64,000 bases of DNA from Desulfonatronum sp. SC1. Lineage in GTDB: Bacteria > Desulfobacterota > Desulfovibrionia > Desulfovibrionales > Desulfonatronaceae. Each line of letters starts with the position of its first letter. Positions within the stretch are counted from its first letter, which is position 1. The notes under the pieces are model-generated. The model ran no database searches and was not told the origin of the DNA. It saw only the letters and a program-made list of their open reading frames with translations. Position numbers and translations under genes: made by a program. The stretch is taken from assembly GCF_003046795.1 (NCBI RefSeq), contig NZ_PZKN01000009.1, forward strand, positions 1 to 64,000, written 5' to 3'. Positions 17,161 to 26,465 of the stretch are shown piece by piece.

Positions 17161-18880
17161 ACTGCCTCCGGTTCTCGTCATGTGGCTGGGGCTGATCATC
17201 CTGCCCCTGTTGCCCAAGAATGCCCGTCCCGCGGCTTTTCTGGCCTTCCCCGTCGCCGCGCTGATCCTCATTCTGACCATCCCCCTGGGGACCGTGGTCA
17301 CCATGCCCTTTGCCCATTACGAGCTGGTGGTCCTCCAGGTCACCCAGCTCAGTCGGGTCTTCGGAATCATCTTTGCCCTGATCGCTTTTTTCTGCGGGGT
17401 GTACGCCCTGCACATGCGCGAAACCGGGCAACAGGCCGCTGCCCTGCTGTATGCCGGCGGCGCCCTGGGCGTGACCTTTTGCGGCGACTTCTTCACCCTG
17501 CTGGTCTGCTGGGAGATCATGGCCGCCGGTTCCACCTATCTGATCTGGGCGCGACGCACCAAGTCCTCCCAACAGGCCGGCATGCGCTACCTGCTGTACC
17601 ACCTGTTCGGCGGCAGTCTCCTGCTGGCGGGAATCATCGTTCACGCCCAGTCCACCGGCTCGCTCCTGCTGCCGGAGAACGGCTTCGCTCCCGGTGAATC
17701 CCTGGCCGCCTGGCTGATGTTCTTCGGCGTGATGATCAACGCGGCCATGGTTCCCCTGCATGCCTGGCTGCCGGACGCCTATCCCAAGGCGACCATCACC
17801 GGGGCCTGCGTTCTCAGCGCCTTTACCACCAAAGTCGCGGTCTACGTAGCCATCGTCCTCTTTCCCGGCTGGCCGATCCTGATGATCATGGGCGTGGCCA
17901 TGGCCCTCTGGGGCGTGAGTTACGCGTTTCTGGCCAACGATATTCGGGAGATCCTCTCCTACCACATCATCAGTCAGGTCGGGTACATGATCGCCGCCGT
18001 GGGCATCGGCACGGAACTGGCCCTCAACGGGGCCGCGGCCTTCGCCTTCAGCAATATCCTCTACAAGACCCTGATGTTCATGGCCACGGGCGCGGTGCTC
18101 TACGCGGCTGGGACGAGCAAGCTCAGCGAACTGGGCGCCCTGGCGTCGCGAATGAAGTGGGTGCTGGTCCTGTACATGGTCGGAGCCTTGTCCATCTCCG
18201 GCTTTCCGTTGTTCATGGGCTTCATCAGCAAGACCATGATCATCACCGCGGCCGGGGAAAGCTCCGCCTACGCCGTGAAGTTCCTGCTCATCTTCGCTTC
18301 CGTGGGCACGTTTCTCTCGGTCGGCATCAAGCTGCCCTACTACACTTGGTTCCATGAAGAGAAAACGCACCACGCCCAGCTGCGGCCCATCCCCACGGGC
18401 ATGTTCGCGGCCATGACCGGCGTGGCCGTGCTCTGCGTGGTCTACGGCGTCTTTCCCGGGCTGCTGTATGCCGAACTGCCTTATTTCATGGACTTCACCC
18501 CGTTCGCCATCCCCTTGCTGGTGGAGACCACCCAGATCCTGATCTTCACTTTCCTCGGATTCTGGCTGGTGCGGGCCAAGCTGACGCCCAAGGACAAGAT
18601 TTCCTTGGACGTGGACTGGTTTTATCGCCGCCTGGCCCCGTACCTGCGTCGGATCTTCATCGGCTGGGTGAACGTCTTCTTTGACACCGCTGAACGGCTG
18701 AGCTTCCGCTTTGCCGACTTCGTATCCTTCCTTTCTTCGGACCCCATGCACGTCCTGCGCACCCTGCATCGGCCGCTGCGCGACTTCGACGCGGACGCCG
18801 ACCGCCAGCCCTTGAGCACGCCCATCACCCTGACCCTGCTGGTCACCGTGGCCGTGGCGGCCTGGAGCCTCTGGCGCTGA
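17150..18880 (+). CDS. MrpD-type proton/cation antiporter subunit 3
   Basis: Third antiporter-like subunit, 576 residues. The superfamily core is clear (CWEIMAAGSTYLIWARR, MVPLHAWLPDAYPKATITG, LSAFTTKVAVYV, IREILSYHIISQVGYM). After the last core helices there is an extra C-terminal part of about 110 residues (SLDVDWFYRRLAPYLRR onward) ending in a further helix, resembling the amphipathic extension of some NuoL-type subunits. It is the final gene before a strong terminator. No hydrogenase or other catalytic subunit follows. Confidence 0.88.
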   Translation: MPIELPPVLVMWLGLIILPLLPKNARPAAFLAFPVAALILILTIPLGTVVTMPFAHYELVVLQVTQLSRVFGIIFALIAFFCGVYALHMRETGQQAAALLYAGGALGVTFCGDFFTLLVCWEIMAAGSTYLIWARRTKSSQQAGMRYLLYHLFGGSLLLAGIIVHAQSTGSLLLPENGFAPGESLAAWLMFFGVMINAAMVPLHAWLPDAYPKATITGACVLSAFTTKVAVYVAIVLFPGWPILMIMGVAMALWGVSYAFLANDIREILSYHIISQVGYMIAAVGIGTELALNGAAAFAFSNILYKTLMFMATGAVLYAAGTSKLSELGALASRMKWVLVLYMVGALSISGFPLFMGFISKTMIITAAGESSAYAVKFLLIFASVGTFLSVGIKLPYYTWFHEEKTHHAQLRPIPTGMFAAMTGVAVLCVVYGVFPGLLYAELPYFMDFTPFAIPLLVETTQILIFTFLGFWLVRAKLTPKDKISLDVDWFYRRLAPYLRRIFIGWVNVFFDTAERLSFRFADFVSFLSSDPMHVLRTLHRPLRDFDADADRQPLSTPITLTLLVTVAVAAWSLWR

Positions 18881-18907
18881 CGCCCTCCCCCCGCAAGCAT
18901 TGACCTC

Positions 18908-18945
18908 AACAAACGGGCTTCGTAAAAGAAGCCCGTTTGTTTTTT
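18908..18945 (+). terminator. Strong intrinsic terminator of the antiporter operon
   Basis: A 14-bp perfect stem (AACAAACGGGCTTC at 18908-18921 with GAAGCCCGTTTGTT at 18928-18941), a six-base loop and a run of Ts. It lies 28 bases after the last stop codon. Confidence 0.9.
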
Positions 18946-19068
18946 CAACACGCCGCCCCGACTCAAAACAAACCACTCACCGCGTTCCTATGCGCCTCCA
19001 TCTTTTTTCCGAAGCGCAAACGCGACACATCTTCATACTTCGACCTCAAATTGAAAAGGAGCACCATT

Positions 19069-20373
19069 TTGCCGTGCCGAGAATTACGTTATACGTCCAG
19101 GGACGACTGGCCTGCCTTGGATGACTGGCTCAAAGGTCGCTGGAGTCCCGAACTTTCCATGGAGCAAAGGGTTCGAGACATTTTAACCCAGGTCCGGAAG
19201 CAAGGGGATGAGGCCCTGGTCGACTACACCCGCCGCTTCGACTGCCCCGACTTTCAGGCGGACATGATCCGCGTTCCAGAGGCCGACCTGTCCGCGGCTC
19301 TGGCTTCCATTCCTTCGGAGGATGTCGCCATCCTGGAAGCCGCCATTGGCAACGTGCGCAGTTTCCATGAGCAGCAGGTCCAGCGCTCCTGGTTTCAGAC
19401 CAAGCCGGACGGGACCATCCTCGGCCAGATGGTCCGTCCCGTGGAGCGGGTGGGGCTGTATGTTCCCGGCGGCCAGGGCGGGACCACGCCCCTGATTTCC
19501 AGCCTGATCATGAATGCCGTTCCGGCCCAGGTGGCCGGAGTGGACGCCGTTGCCGCGGTTTCCCCGCCTCGGGCCGACGGAACCCTGGACGCCTACATTC
19601 TGGCAACAGCGGCCCTGCTGGGCATCACCGAGGTCTACCGCCTGGGCAGCGCCTGGGCCGTGGCCGCTTTGGCCTTCGGCACCCGGACCGTACCGTCGGT
19701 TGACGTCATCGCCGGGCCGGGCAACATCTACGTGACCACGGCAAAACGTCTGCTGGTGGGCCAGGTGGGCATCGACATGATCGCCGGGCCCAGCGAGATC
19801 GCGATCCTGGCCGACGCTTCCGCCAATCCCGAATGGGTGGCCGCGGACATGCTCTCCCAGGCCGAACACGACCCCCTGGCCGCCTCCATCCTCGTCTCCG
19901 ACAGCCAGTCGCTCCTGGAATACGTCAAGGTCGCGCTCTCCAGGCAATTGGCGGAACTCCCGCGTTCGGAAACCGCCGCGCAATCTCTGGCTGACTGGGG
20001 TGCCCTGATCCTTGTGCCCGACATTCGTGTCGGCACGGAGTTGATCAACCTTCTGGCACCGGAACACCTGGAGCTGTGCGTGGACGATCCCTGGCGACTT
20101 CTGGGGCTGATCCGCAATGCAGGAGCCGTTTTCATGGGCCATCACTGCCCGGAACCCATCGGTGACTACTTCGCCGGACCGAATCACGTCCTGCCCACCA
20201 TGGGCACGGCTCGCTTCACTTCCGGACTTTCCGTGGACAACTTCATCAAGAAGTCGAACATCATCGCCACGTCCTGCGCATATGTCGCCGACCACGGCCC
20301 GGCCGTGGCCCGACTGGCAACACTGGAAGGGCTGGACGCCCACGCTCGCTCGGTGACGTGCCGCCGCGCTTAA
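19069..20373 (+). CDS. hisD: Histidinol dehydrogenase
   Basis: NAD- and zinc-dependent enzyme of 434 residues that makes L-histidine from L-histidinol. Family hallmarks: the MVRPVERVGLYVPGG stretch, the DVIAGPGNIYVTTAKR loop, GPSEIAILADASANP, QAEHDPLAASILV, and the C-terminal GLSVDNFIKKSNIIATS. I place the start at TTG 19069 because AAAAGGAGC lies six bases upstream and the length then matches the family (about 430); the frame is open further upstream but with no better site. The stop codon abuts a palindromic repeat. Confidence 0.92.
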   Translation: MPCRELRYTSRDDWPALDDWLKGRWSPELSMEQRVRDILTQVRKQGDEALVDYTRRFDCPDFQADMIRVPEADLSAALASIPSEDVAILEAAIGNVRSFHEQQVQRSWFQTKPDGTILGQMVRPVERVGLYVPGGQGGTTPLISSLIMNAVPAQVAGVDAVAAVSPPRADGTLDAYILATAALLGITEVYRLGSAWAVAALAFGTRTVPSVDVIAGPGNIYVTTAKRLLVGQVGIDMIAGPSEIAILADASANPEWVAADMLSQAEHDPLAASILVSDSQSLLEYVKVALSRQLAELPRSETAAQSLADWGALILVPDIRVGTELINLLAPEHLELCVDDPWRLLGLIRNAGAVFMGHHCPEPIGDYFAGPNHVLPTMGTARFTSGLSVDNFIKKSNIIATSCAYVADHGPAVARLATLEGLDAHARSVTCRRA

Positions 20374-20499
20374 CAGCCCGTTGAAAAACTCCCAATTGCT
20401 GCGTCGCTGCAAAAAGTTCAAACTCTCACGTATCATTAAATACGCTTCGATCTTGAACTTTTTTTGCTCCTTGCACTTGGGGTTTTTGAACGGGCTGTT
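20372..20499. repeat. Dispersed palindromic element, copy B
   Basis: A 128-bp near-perfect palindrome: AACAGCCCGTTGAAAAAC at 20372-20389 pairs with GTTTTTGAACGGGCTGTT at 20482-20499 with one mismatch, and inner arms GCAAAAAGTTCAA and TTGAACTTTTTTTGC also pair. The first two bases are the end of the hisD stop codon. Its flank AAGACTTTTTAAACACTCA is shared with copy C at 52.3 kb. If transcribed it would fold into a long hairpin and could serve as the hisD terminator. Confidence 0.8.
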
Positions 20500-20695
20500 G
20501 AGTTAAGACTTTTTAAACACTCAATTAAGGCATCAGCTTTCCAACACGGCTCTTTCGCATTCCCCGCAAATCCGATATATACCACCCCAAGCAAGAGGCA
20601 GAGACCGCGGCGAAAGCCAATGGCGACAACCCGCCGCTGGCATTTTGCCCCCGCTGTTTCCAACTCACCATCTCACCAGCTATCGCGGAACCACC

Positions 20696-21595
20696 ATGAA
20701 AATACTGACCCAATCCTCCCTGCCCGACGTCAAGCTGCTCTCCCGCGGCAAGGTTCGAGACATCTACGAAGTCTCGGAGGACACCCTGCTCATCGTGACC
20801 ACGGACCGGATGTCCGCCTTCGATGTTGTCCTGCCCGACCCGATCCCCTACAAGGGCGTGGTCCTGAACAAGATCACCCTTTTCTGGATGGAACGGATGG
20901 GCGCCGTCGTCCCTAACCATCTCCTGGCCGCCGATGTCGCCGATTTTCCCAAGGCGCTGCAACCCCACGCGGACCAACTGGAAGGTAGGTCCGTACTGGT
21001 TCGCAAGGCGGCCCCGTTGCCGATGGAATGCATTGTACGCGGCTACATCACCGGCTCCGGCTGGAAAGACTACCAGGACACCGGCATGGTCTGCGGACAC
21101 CGGCTTCCCTCGGGGCTCCAGGAATCCCAGGAACTGATCCCGCCGCTGTTCACCCCCTCCACCAAGGCCGAGGTGGGCGAGCACGATGAGAATATCTCCG
21201 TGGCCAAGGCCGCGGAAATTTTAGGGCAAGATCGGTTCGCTGCCGTGGAGCGCATTTCCCTGGAAATCTACTCCCAGGCTCGGGAATACGCCAAGGGCCT
21301 GGGCCTGATCATCGCGGACACCAAGTTCGAGTTCGGTCTTGTGGGCGACGAGCTGCTGCTCATCGACGAAGTCCTGACCCCGGACTCCTCCCGATTCTGG
21401 CCCCAGAAGGGCTACGCCATGGGCCATTCCCAGCCCAGCTTCGACAAACAATACCTGCGGGATTGGCTAACCAAAAGCGGGTGGATCAAAAAAGCGCCCG
21501 GCCCGAACCTGCCCCCGGACGTCGTGGAGCAGACCCGGGACCGCTACCTGGACGCTTACGCCATGCTCACCGGCCAACGGCTGGAACTTCCCTGA
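20696..21595 (+). CDS. purC: SAICAR synthase (phosphoribosylaminoimidazole-succinocarboxamide synthase)
   Basis: Cytoplasmic purine-synthesis enzyme of 299 residues that joins CAIR and aspartate with ATP. Signatures visible: SRGKVRDIYE near the N-terminus, TTDRMSAFDVVLPD, CIVRGYITGSGWKDY and LIIADTKFEFG followed by LLIDEVLTPDSSRFWP. The start is the ATG at 20696; the open frame extends 17 codons upstream but similarity begins at MKILTQSSLPD. It sits between hisD and fabI, on its own leader of about 200 bases after the repeat. Confidence 0.95.
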   Translation: MKILTQSSLPDVKLLSRGKVRDIYEVSEDTLLIVTTDRMSAFDVVLPDPIPYKGVVLNKITLFWMERMGAVVPNHLLAADVADFPKALQPHADQLEGRSVLVRKAAPLPMECIVRGYITGSGWKDYQDTGMVCGHRLPSGLQESQELIPPLFTPSTKAEVGEHDENISVAKAAEILGQDRFAAVERISLEIYSQAREYAKGLGLIIADTKFEFGLVGDELLLIDEVLTPDSSRFWPQKGYAMGHSQPSFDKQYLRDWLTKSGWIKKAPGPNLPPDVVEQTRDRYLDAYAMLTGQRLELP

Positions 21596-21661
21596 CCCAC
21601 CTCCCAAAACCTTTCCCTGAACACTCTTTCGGTCCCGCGAACACCATCAAAGGAGACTCGC

Positions 21662-22426
21662 ATGCTCGTATCCGGAAAAAAGGCATTGATCTTTGGCGTG
21701 GCCAACGATCGCAGCATCGCCTACGCCATCGCCAAGATCTTCAAGAATCAGGGCGCGTCCATCGCCCTGAACTACGTCAACGACGCCATTTACAAACGGG
21801 TTGAGCCGATTAACGAGGAACTGGGCGGGGACTTCATTTTTCCCTGTGACGTAACCAATGACGCGGAAATCGCCTCCGCGGCCCAAGTGGTTGCCGAGAA
21901 ATGGGGCGGCGTGGACATCCTGGTCCATTCCGTGGCCTTCGCAAATCGAGATGACCTGGCCGGACGCTACGTGGACACCTCCCGCGCCGGCTTCGCCCTG
22001 GCCCTGGACGTGTCCTGCTACTCCTTGGTGACCCTGTGCAAGGCCTTCGAGCCCCAAATGTCCGAAGGCGGGTCGGTCATGGCGCTCAGCTACTACGGCG
22101 CGGAAAAGGTCATCCCCAACTACAACGTCATGGGCGTGGCCAAGGCCGCCCTGGAGGCCAGCGTGCGCTATCTGTCCGTGGACATGGGCGCGCGGGGCGT
22201 CCGGGTCAACGCCATCAGTTCCGGCCCGCTGAAGACACTGGCCTCCTCGGGCATCTCCGGAATGAAGCAGATATTCAAGCACGTCGAGGAACGCGCTCCC
22301 CTGAAGCGTAACGTGACCCAGGAAGACGCCGCCGGCCTGGCCCTGTTCCTGGCCTCGGACTTTTCCACCTGCATCACCGGAGAAACCATCTACGTGGACG
22401 CCGGCTACAACATCATGGGCATGTAA
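21662..22426 (+). CDS. fabI: Enoyl-[acyl-carrier-protein] reductase [NADH]
   Basis: Short-chain dehydrogenase of 254 residues for the last step of fatty-acid elongation. FabI-type features: nucleotide-binding FGVANDRSIAYAIAK, SVAFANRDDL, and the catalytic pair Tyr154 and Lys161 (YNVMGVAK, Tyr-x6-Lys) with the preceding Tyr145. A good ribosome-binding site (AAAGGAGA) precedes the ATG. The C-terminus ENxYVDAGYNIMG-like end (TIYVDAGYNIMGM) is typical. A nested hairpin follows the stop. Confidence 0.95.
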   Translation: MLVSGKKALIFGVANDRSIAYAIAKIFKNQGASIALNYVNDAIYKRVEPINEELGGDFIFPCDVTNDAEIASAAQVVAEKWGGVDILVHSVAFANRDDLAGRYVDTSRAGFALALDVSCYSLVTLCKAFEPQMSEGGSVMALSYYGAEKVIPNYNVMGVAKAALEASVRYLSVDMGARGVRVNAISSGPLKTLASSGISGMKQIFKHVEERAPLKRNVTQEDAAGLALFLASDFSTCITGETIYVDAGYNIMGM

Positions 22427-22443
22427 TCCCGGTCCACGATCTC

Positions 22444-22525
22444 AAATCGTGCTTGTGTTGACGCGGCGGTGCTCGTTATCGAAATCGATTCCAAGCACCG
22501 CCGCGAACGGCTGAGCACGATTTTT
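22444..22525 (+). terminator. Nested double hairpin between fabI and lpxK
   Basis: Inner stem CGCGGCGGTGCT (22462-22473) with AGCACCGCCGCG (22494-22505), 12 perfect base pairs; outer stem AAATCGTGCT (22444-22453) with AGCACGATTT (22514-22523), 10 perfect base pairs, running into TTTTT at 22521-22525. The outer stem plus T-run has the form of an intrinsic terminator; it ends about 27 bases before lpxK. Confidence 0.6.
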
Positions 22526-22551
22526 GGCCGAATTTTACGAAGCTGTTGCGA

Positions 22552-23616
22552 ATGCGTCTCCTCTCCCCCCCGGCAGCGCTGTACAGCGCCTTGATGTCCC
22601 TGCGCGCCGCCGCCTATGCCCGAGGCGTTCTCCCCGCATGGCGGCCACCCAAACCCTGCGTCAGCGTGGGCAACATCCGCTGGGGCGGCACGGGCAAGAC
22701 CCCGGTCTGTTCCTGGTTGCTGGATTGGGCCGCGGAAAGAAACAAGCAGTGCGTGCTGCTGACCCGCGGCTACCGCGCCCATCCCTCTCGCCTCCCTTTC
22801 CTCGTGGAGCCGGACGCCTCTCCACACGAGGCCGGAGACGAACCCTTGCTGCTGGCTCGTGCCAATCCAGCGGCCAAAATAGTGGTGGACCCCCAGCGCG
22901 CCCGTGCCGGAAAATGGGCCGTTGCCACATGGCAACCGGACCTATTCCTGCTGGATGACGGGTTCCAGCACATGGCCGTGGCCAGGGACGTGAATCTGGC
23001 CCTGCTGACCCTCCAGGACCTGGAAACCGACTGGAACAGAGTCGTCCCCAGCGGCCCCTGGCGCGAAGGTCCGTCCGCCCTGTCCCGGGCGGACGCCTTT
23101 CTGATCAAGCTTCCGGACCTGGACATGGCGAACGCCGATCTCCGGGAGCGAATCAATCAACGGCTGGGAACGTACGAAAAACCGATCTTTTTCTTCACCC
23201 CACAGCCCCTGCGCCTGACCAACATTCGCACCGGGGAAGCCCGAAGCTGCCTGCCCGACCAGGCCGGACAGCGCTACCTCCTGTTCAGCGGCGTGGCCGA
23301 CCCGTTGTCCGTGGAGCACACGGCTTCAAGCTTCTTGGGCCGCAAGCCGGTCCGCTTCGACGCTTTCGCGGATCACCACTCCTTTTCCAGCGCAAACGTC
23401 GCCCGGCTGATCCAAAAGGCCAAGGCCGCGAACACGGACCACTTGGTCTGCACGGCCAAGGACGCCGTCAAGGTCCGGAACGTTCTGGCCCAAGACCAGG
23501 GACAAGACCAGAAACAGCACTGGTGGAGCCTGGATATGTCGGTCCGGTTCGCGCCGTTCTCAACCGGCGCTCCCCGATTCGAAGATTGGCTGGAACGCCG
23601 ACTGAGCCCGGCATGA
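22552..23616 (+). CDS. lpxK: Tetraacyldisaccharide 4'-kinase
   Basis: Inner-membrane-associated kinase that phosphorylates the lipid A disaccharide precursor; about 354 residues. An N-terminal hydrophobic helix is followed by the P-loop (VSVGNIRWGGTGKTP), LLTRGYRA, and the LLDDGFQH signature, then the late ADHHSFS and VCTAKDAVK motifs. The ATG at 22552 is preferred over an in-frame TTG six bases upstream. The kinase confirms an LPS-bearing outer membrane. The next gene begins ten bases after the stop. Confidence 0.93.
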   Translation: MRLLSPPAALYSALMSLRAAAYARGVLPAWRPPKPCVSVGNIRWGGTGKTPVCSWLLDWAAERNKQCVLLTRGYRAHPSRLPFLVEPDASPHEAGDEPLLLARANPAAKIVVDPQRARAGKWAVATWQPDLFLLDDGFQHMAVARDVNLALLTLQDLETDWNRVVPSGPWREGPSALSRADAFLIKLPDLDMANADLRERINQRLGTYEKPIFFFTPQPLRLTNIRTGEARSCLPDQAGQRYLLFSGVADPLSVEHTASSFLGRKPVRFDAFADHHSFSSANVARLIQKAKAANTDHLVCTAKDAVKVRNVLAQDQGQDQKQHWWSLDMSVRFAPFSTGAPRFEDWLERRLSPA

Positions 23617-23626
23617 TGGTCCGCCC

Positions 23627-24652
23627 ATGCGTCTGAGCCCTTTGAATCAACGCCGCTGGGCCAATTTCCGGAAGAACCGGCGTGGGTATTGGTCGCTGTG
23701 GATCTTCCTGGCCCTGTTTCTGGCCACCCTGGGCGCGGAATTCATTGCCAACGAAAAACCGCTATTGATCCGCTACGACGACCAGTGGTTCTTCCCCATC
23801 TTCCAGGTCTATCCGGAAACCGCCTTTGGCGGGGACTTCCCCACAGAGGCCTACTACCGCGACCCCTTCGTGGCGGACCTGATCCGGGAAGAAGGCTGGA
23901 TGCTCTGGCCGCCCATCGCCTACAGCCACCAGACCGTGAACTTCAACCTGGACGTTCCGGCACCCTCCCCGCCCACCTGGGAAAACTGGCTCGGCACCGA
24001 CGACCAGGGCCGCGACGTGTTGGCCCGGGTCATCTACGGGTTCCGGATTTCCGTGCTTTTCGGCCTGACCCTGACCCTGTCCAGTACGATCATCGGCATT
24101 GCCGCCGGGGCGGTCCAGGGGTACTTCGGCGGCTGGACCGACCTGCTTTTCCAGCGCTTCATGGAAATCTGGTCCGGCCTGCCCCTGCTCTACCTGATCA
24201 TCATTCTCTCGGCCCTGATCGAACCCAATTTCTGGTGGCTTTTGCTGATCATGCTGCTCTTTTCCTGGATGGCCCTGGTGGGCGTGGTCCGGGCGGAATT
24301 CTTGCGCACCCGCAATTTCGACTATGTCCGGGCGGCCCGGGCCCTGGGCGTGGGCAACCTGACCATCATGTTCCGGCACATCCTGCCCAACGCCATGGTC
24401 GCCACCCTGACCTTCCTACCCTTCATCCTCAACGGCTCCATCACCACGTTGACCTCCCTGGACTTTCTCGGCTTCGGTCTGCCGCCCGGCTCGCCATCCC
24501 TGGGAGAACTATTGGCCCAAGGCAAGGCCAACCTCCACGCCCCCTGGCTGGGCATCACCGCCTTCATGGTCCTGGCCGTGATGCTCAGCCTGCTGATCTT
24601 CATCGGCGAGGCGGCCAGGGACGCTTTTGATCCGAGGAAGAAGACGGTATAA
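23627..24652 (+). CDS. ABC transporter permease, YejE type (oligopeptide/microcin C family)
   Basis: Inner-membrane permease of 341 residues, DppC-like. An N-terminal helix is followed by a periplasmic insert of about 100 residues (FPTEAYYRDPFVADLI, WPPIAYSHQTVNF), which is typical of YejE, then the transmembrane core with NWLGTDDQGRDVLARVIYGFR and the EAA loop RAARALGVGNLTIMFRHILPN. The partner permease (YejB) and binding protein (YejA) are not in the window; only the ATPase follows. Confidence 0.87.
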   Translation: MRLSPLNQRRWANFRKNRRGYWSLWIFLALFLATLGAEFIANEKPLLIRYDDQWFFPIFQVYPETAFGGDFPTEAYYRDPFVADLIREEGWMLWPPIAYSHQTVNFNLDVPAPSPPTWENWLGTDDQGRDVLARVIYGFRISVLFGLTLTLSSTIIGIAAGAVQGYFGGWTDLLFQRFMEIWSGLPLLYLIIILSALIEPNFWWLLLIMLLFSWMALVGVVRAEFLRTRNFDYVRAARALGVGNLTIMFRHILPNAMVATLTFLPFILNGSITTLTSLDFLGFGLPPGSPSLGELLAQGKANLHAPWLGITAFMVLAVMLSLLIFIGEAARDAFDPRKKTV

Positions 24653-24689
24653 ATAATGTCTGCTCTTCCTTTTGTATTCCGTATCTCCT

Positions 24690-24762
24690 GGGCGGACACG
24701 TAGGTCCGCCCCTACACCGCCTTGCTCCCAACTTCTGACTCCTGACTTCTGACTTCTGACAC
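24690..24762. repeat. REP-like hairpin and heptanucleotide repeats before the ATPase gene
   Basis: GGGCGGAC (24690-24697) pairs with GTCCGCCC (24704-24711). Then from about 24731 a seven-base unit ACTTCTG is repeated about four times with one variant (ACTCCTG), stopping four bases before the next ATG. No Shine-Dalgarno sequence is visible in it. Confidence 0.65.
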
Positions 24763-24765
24763 CCC

Positions 24766-26463
24766 ATGCCCACCTCCCCCCTGCTCCACGTCAGCGACCT
24801 GTCCGTCTCCTTTCACGGCTCCGGGACCATCATTCCCGCCGTGCATAAGGTCGGGTTCACGCTGCGCAAGGGGCGGACCATGGCCCTGGTGGGCGAGTCC
24901 GGTTCCGGGAAGTCGGTCACGGCCCTTTCCTTGGTCCAGCTCTTGCCCTATCCCCAGGCCTTTCATCCCGGCGGGTCGATTCTGCTAGACGGCCAGGAGT
25001 TGCTGGGGGCTTCGGAAGCAGTGCTGCGCGGAGTGCGCGGGGGGCGGATCGGAATGATTTTTCAGGAGCCCCACAGCTCGCTCAATCCCTTGCACACGGT
25101 GGAAAAGCAGATCGTGGAAACCCTGCGTCTGCATCAGAAGCTCGCGCCGGACCAGGCCGGAGCGCGGGCCGTGGAGCTGCTGGAGCTGGTGGGGCTGGAC
25201 GATCCCGGCCAAAAGCTGTCCTCCTGGCCGCATCAACTTTCCGGGGGACAGTGTCAGAGGGTGATGATCGCCATGGCCCTGGCCAACAACCCGGACCTGC
25301 TCATCGCCGACGAGCCGACCACGGCCCTGGATGTGACCATCCAGGCCCAGGTACTGGCCCTGCTCAAGGATCTGCGCCGCCGCCTGGGCATGGCCATGCT
25401 CCTGATCACCCACGATCTGAACATCGTCCGCAAAAACGCCGACGACGTCTGCGTGATGCGCGAGGGCCGGATCGTTGAGTCCGGCCCCGTGGAGCGGATC
25501 TTCACCGCGCCGGAGCATCCCTACACCCAACGTCTCCTGGAAGCCGAGCCCCGGGGCGGCCCGGTGGCCGAACCCGCTTCCACGGAGCCGGTGCTCGCCG
25601 GGCGGGAGGTCAATGTCTGGTTCCCGATCAAGAAAGGGTTGCTCAAGCGCACCAAAGGGCACGTCAAGGCCGTCAACGGCGTGGACGTGCGGCTGCATCC
25701 CGGCCGGACCCTGGGCGTGGTCGGGGAGTCCGGCTCTGGCAAGACCACCCTGGGCCTGGCCCTGCTGCGCCTGACCGCCTCCACGGGTCGGATCGTCTTC
25801 CAGGGCCGGGAGATCCACCAACTGCCTCCCCGAGCCCTGCGCCCGCTCAGGCGAACCATGCAGATCGTTTTCCAGGACCCCTTCGGCAGCCTCAATCCGC
25901 GGATGTCCATCGCCCAGATCATCGGCGAGGGTCTGACCGTGCACCGTCTCGGGCACACCCCTCAAGAACAAGACGCCCTGATCGCCGCGGCCCTGAAGGA
26001 AGTCGGCCTGGACCCGGACAGCCGCCACCGCTATCCCCACGAATTCTCCGGGGGCCAGCGCCAGCGCATCGCCATTGCCCGGGCCATGATCCTCAAACCG
26101 GACGTGCTGGTTCTGGACGAGCCCACCTCGGCTCTGGACATGTCCGTCCAGGCCCAGATCGTGGACCTGCTGCGCACCCTGCAACGCGAACACCGCACCG
26201 CCTACCTGTTCATCAGCCACGACCTCCGGGTGGTCCGGGCCATGAGTCACGACATCCTGGTTATGCACCACGGCCACGTGGTCGAACAGGGTCCTGCAGA
26301 GGACGTCGTCTCCCGGCCCAAGCACCCCTACACCCGCACGCTGATGGCCGCGGCGTTCGACCTGGAGACCGCGCCGAAATGGCATGATGATGCATCACTA
26401 CCGAACGGGCCTGATGCTCCAATCGACGCCACGCGACGTGAAAACACAATCAAGGAGTCTTGA
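24766..26463 (+). CDS. ABC transporter ATP-binding protein with two NBDs, YejF type
   Basis: A 565-residue fusion of two DppD/DppF-like nucleotide-binding domains. Domain 1: Walker A GESGSGKS (near 44-51), signature [14 protein letters not shown], Walker [13 protein letters not shown]. Domain 2: Walker A GESGSGKT (near 320), signature [14 protein letters not shown], Walker [13 protein letters not shown]. Both domains keep their catalytic residues and the C-terminal HPYT-RLL signature of peptide transporters. It should energise the YejE-type permease. A heptanucleotide repeat occupies its upstream region. Confidence 0.9.
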   Translation: MPTSPLLHVSDLSVSFHGSGTIIPAVHKVGFTLRKGRTMALVGESGSGKSVTALSLVQLLPYPQAFHPGGSILLDGQELLGASEAVLRGVRGGRIGMIFQEPHSSLNPLHTVEKQIVETLRLHQKLAPDQAGARAVELLELVGLDDPGQKLSSWPHQLSGGQCQRVMIAMALANNPDLLIADEPTTALDVTIQAQVLALLKDLRRRLGMAMLLITHDLNIVRKNADDVCVMREGRIVESGPVERIFTAPEHPYTQRLLEAEPRGGPVAEPASTEPVLAGREVNVWFPIKKGLLKRTKGHVKAVNGVDVRLHPGRTLGVVGESGSGKTTLGLALLRLTASTGRIVFQGREIHQLPPRALRPLRRTMQIVFQDPFGSLNPRMSIAQIIGEGLTVHRLGHTPQEQDALIAAALKEVGLDPDSRHRYPHEFSGGQRQRIAIARAMILKPDVLVLDEPTSALDMSVQAQIVDLLRTLQREHRTAYLFISHDLRVVRAMSHDILVMHHGHVVEQGPAEDVVSRPKHPYTRTLMAAAFDLETAPKWHDDASLPNGPDAPIDATRRENTIKES

Positions 26464-26465
26464 GC

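Noticed and set aside
13981-18976. Long antisense frames over the antiporter genes (for example 17078-18976)
   Set aside because: Shadow frames with His/Gln/Asp-rich translation and no domain; the forward frames are conserved membrane proteins.
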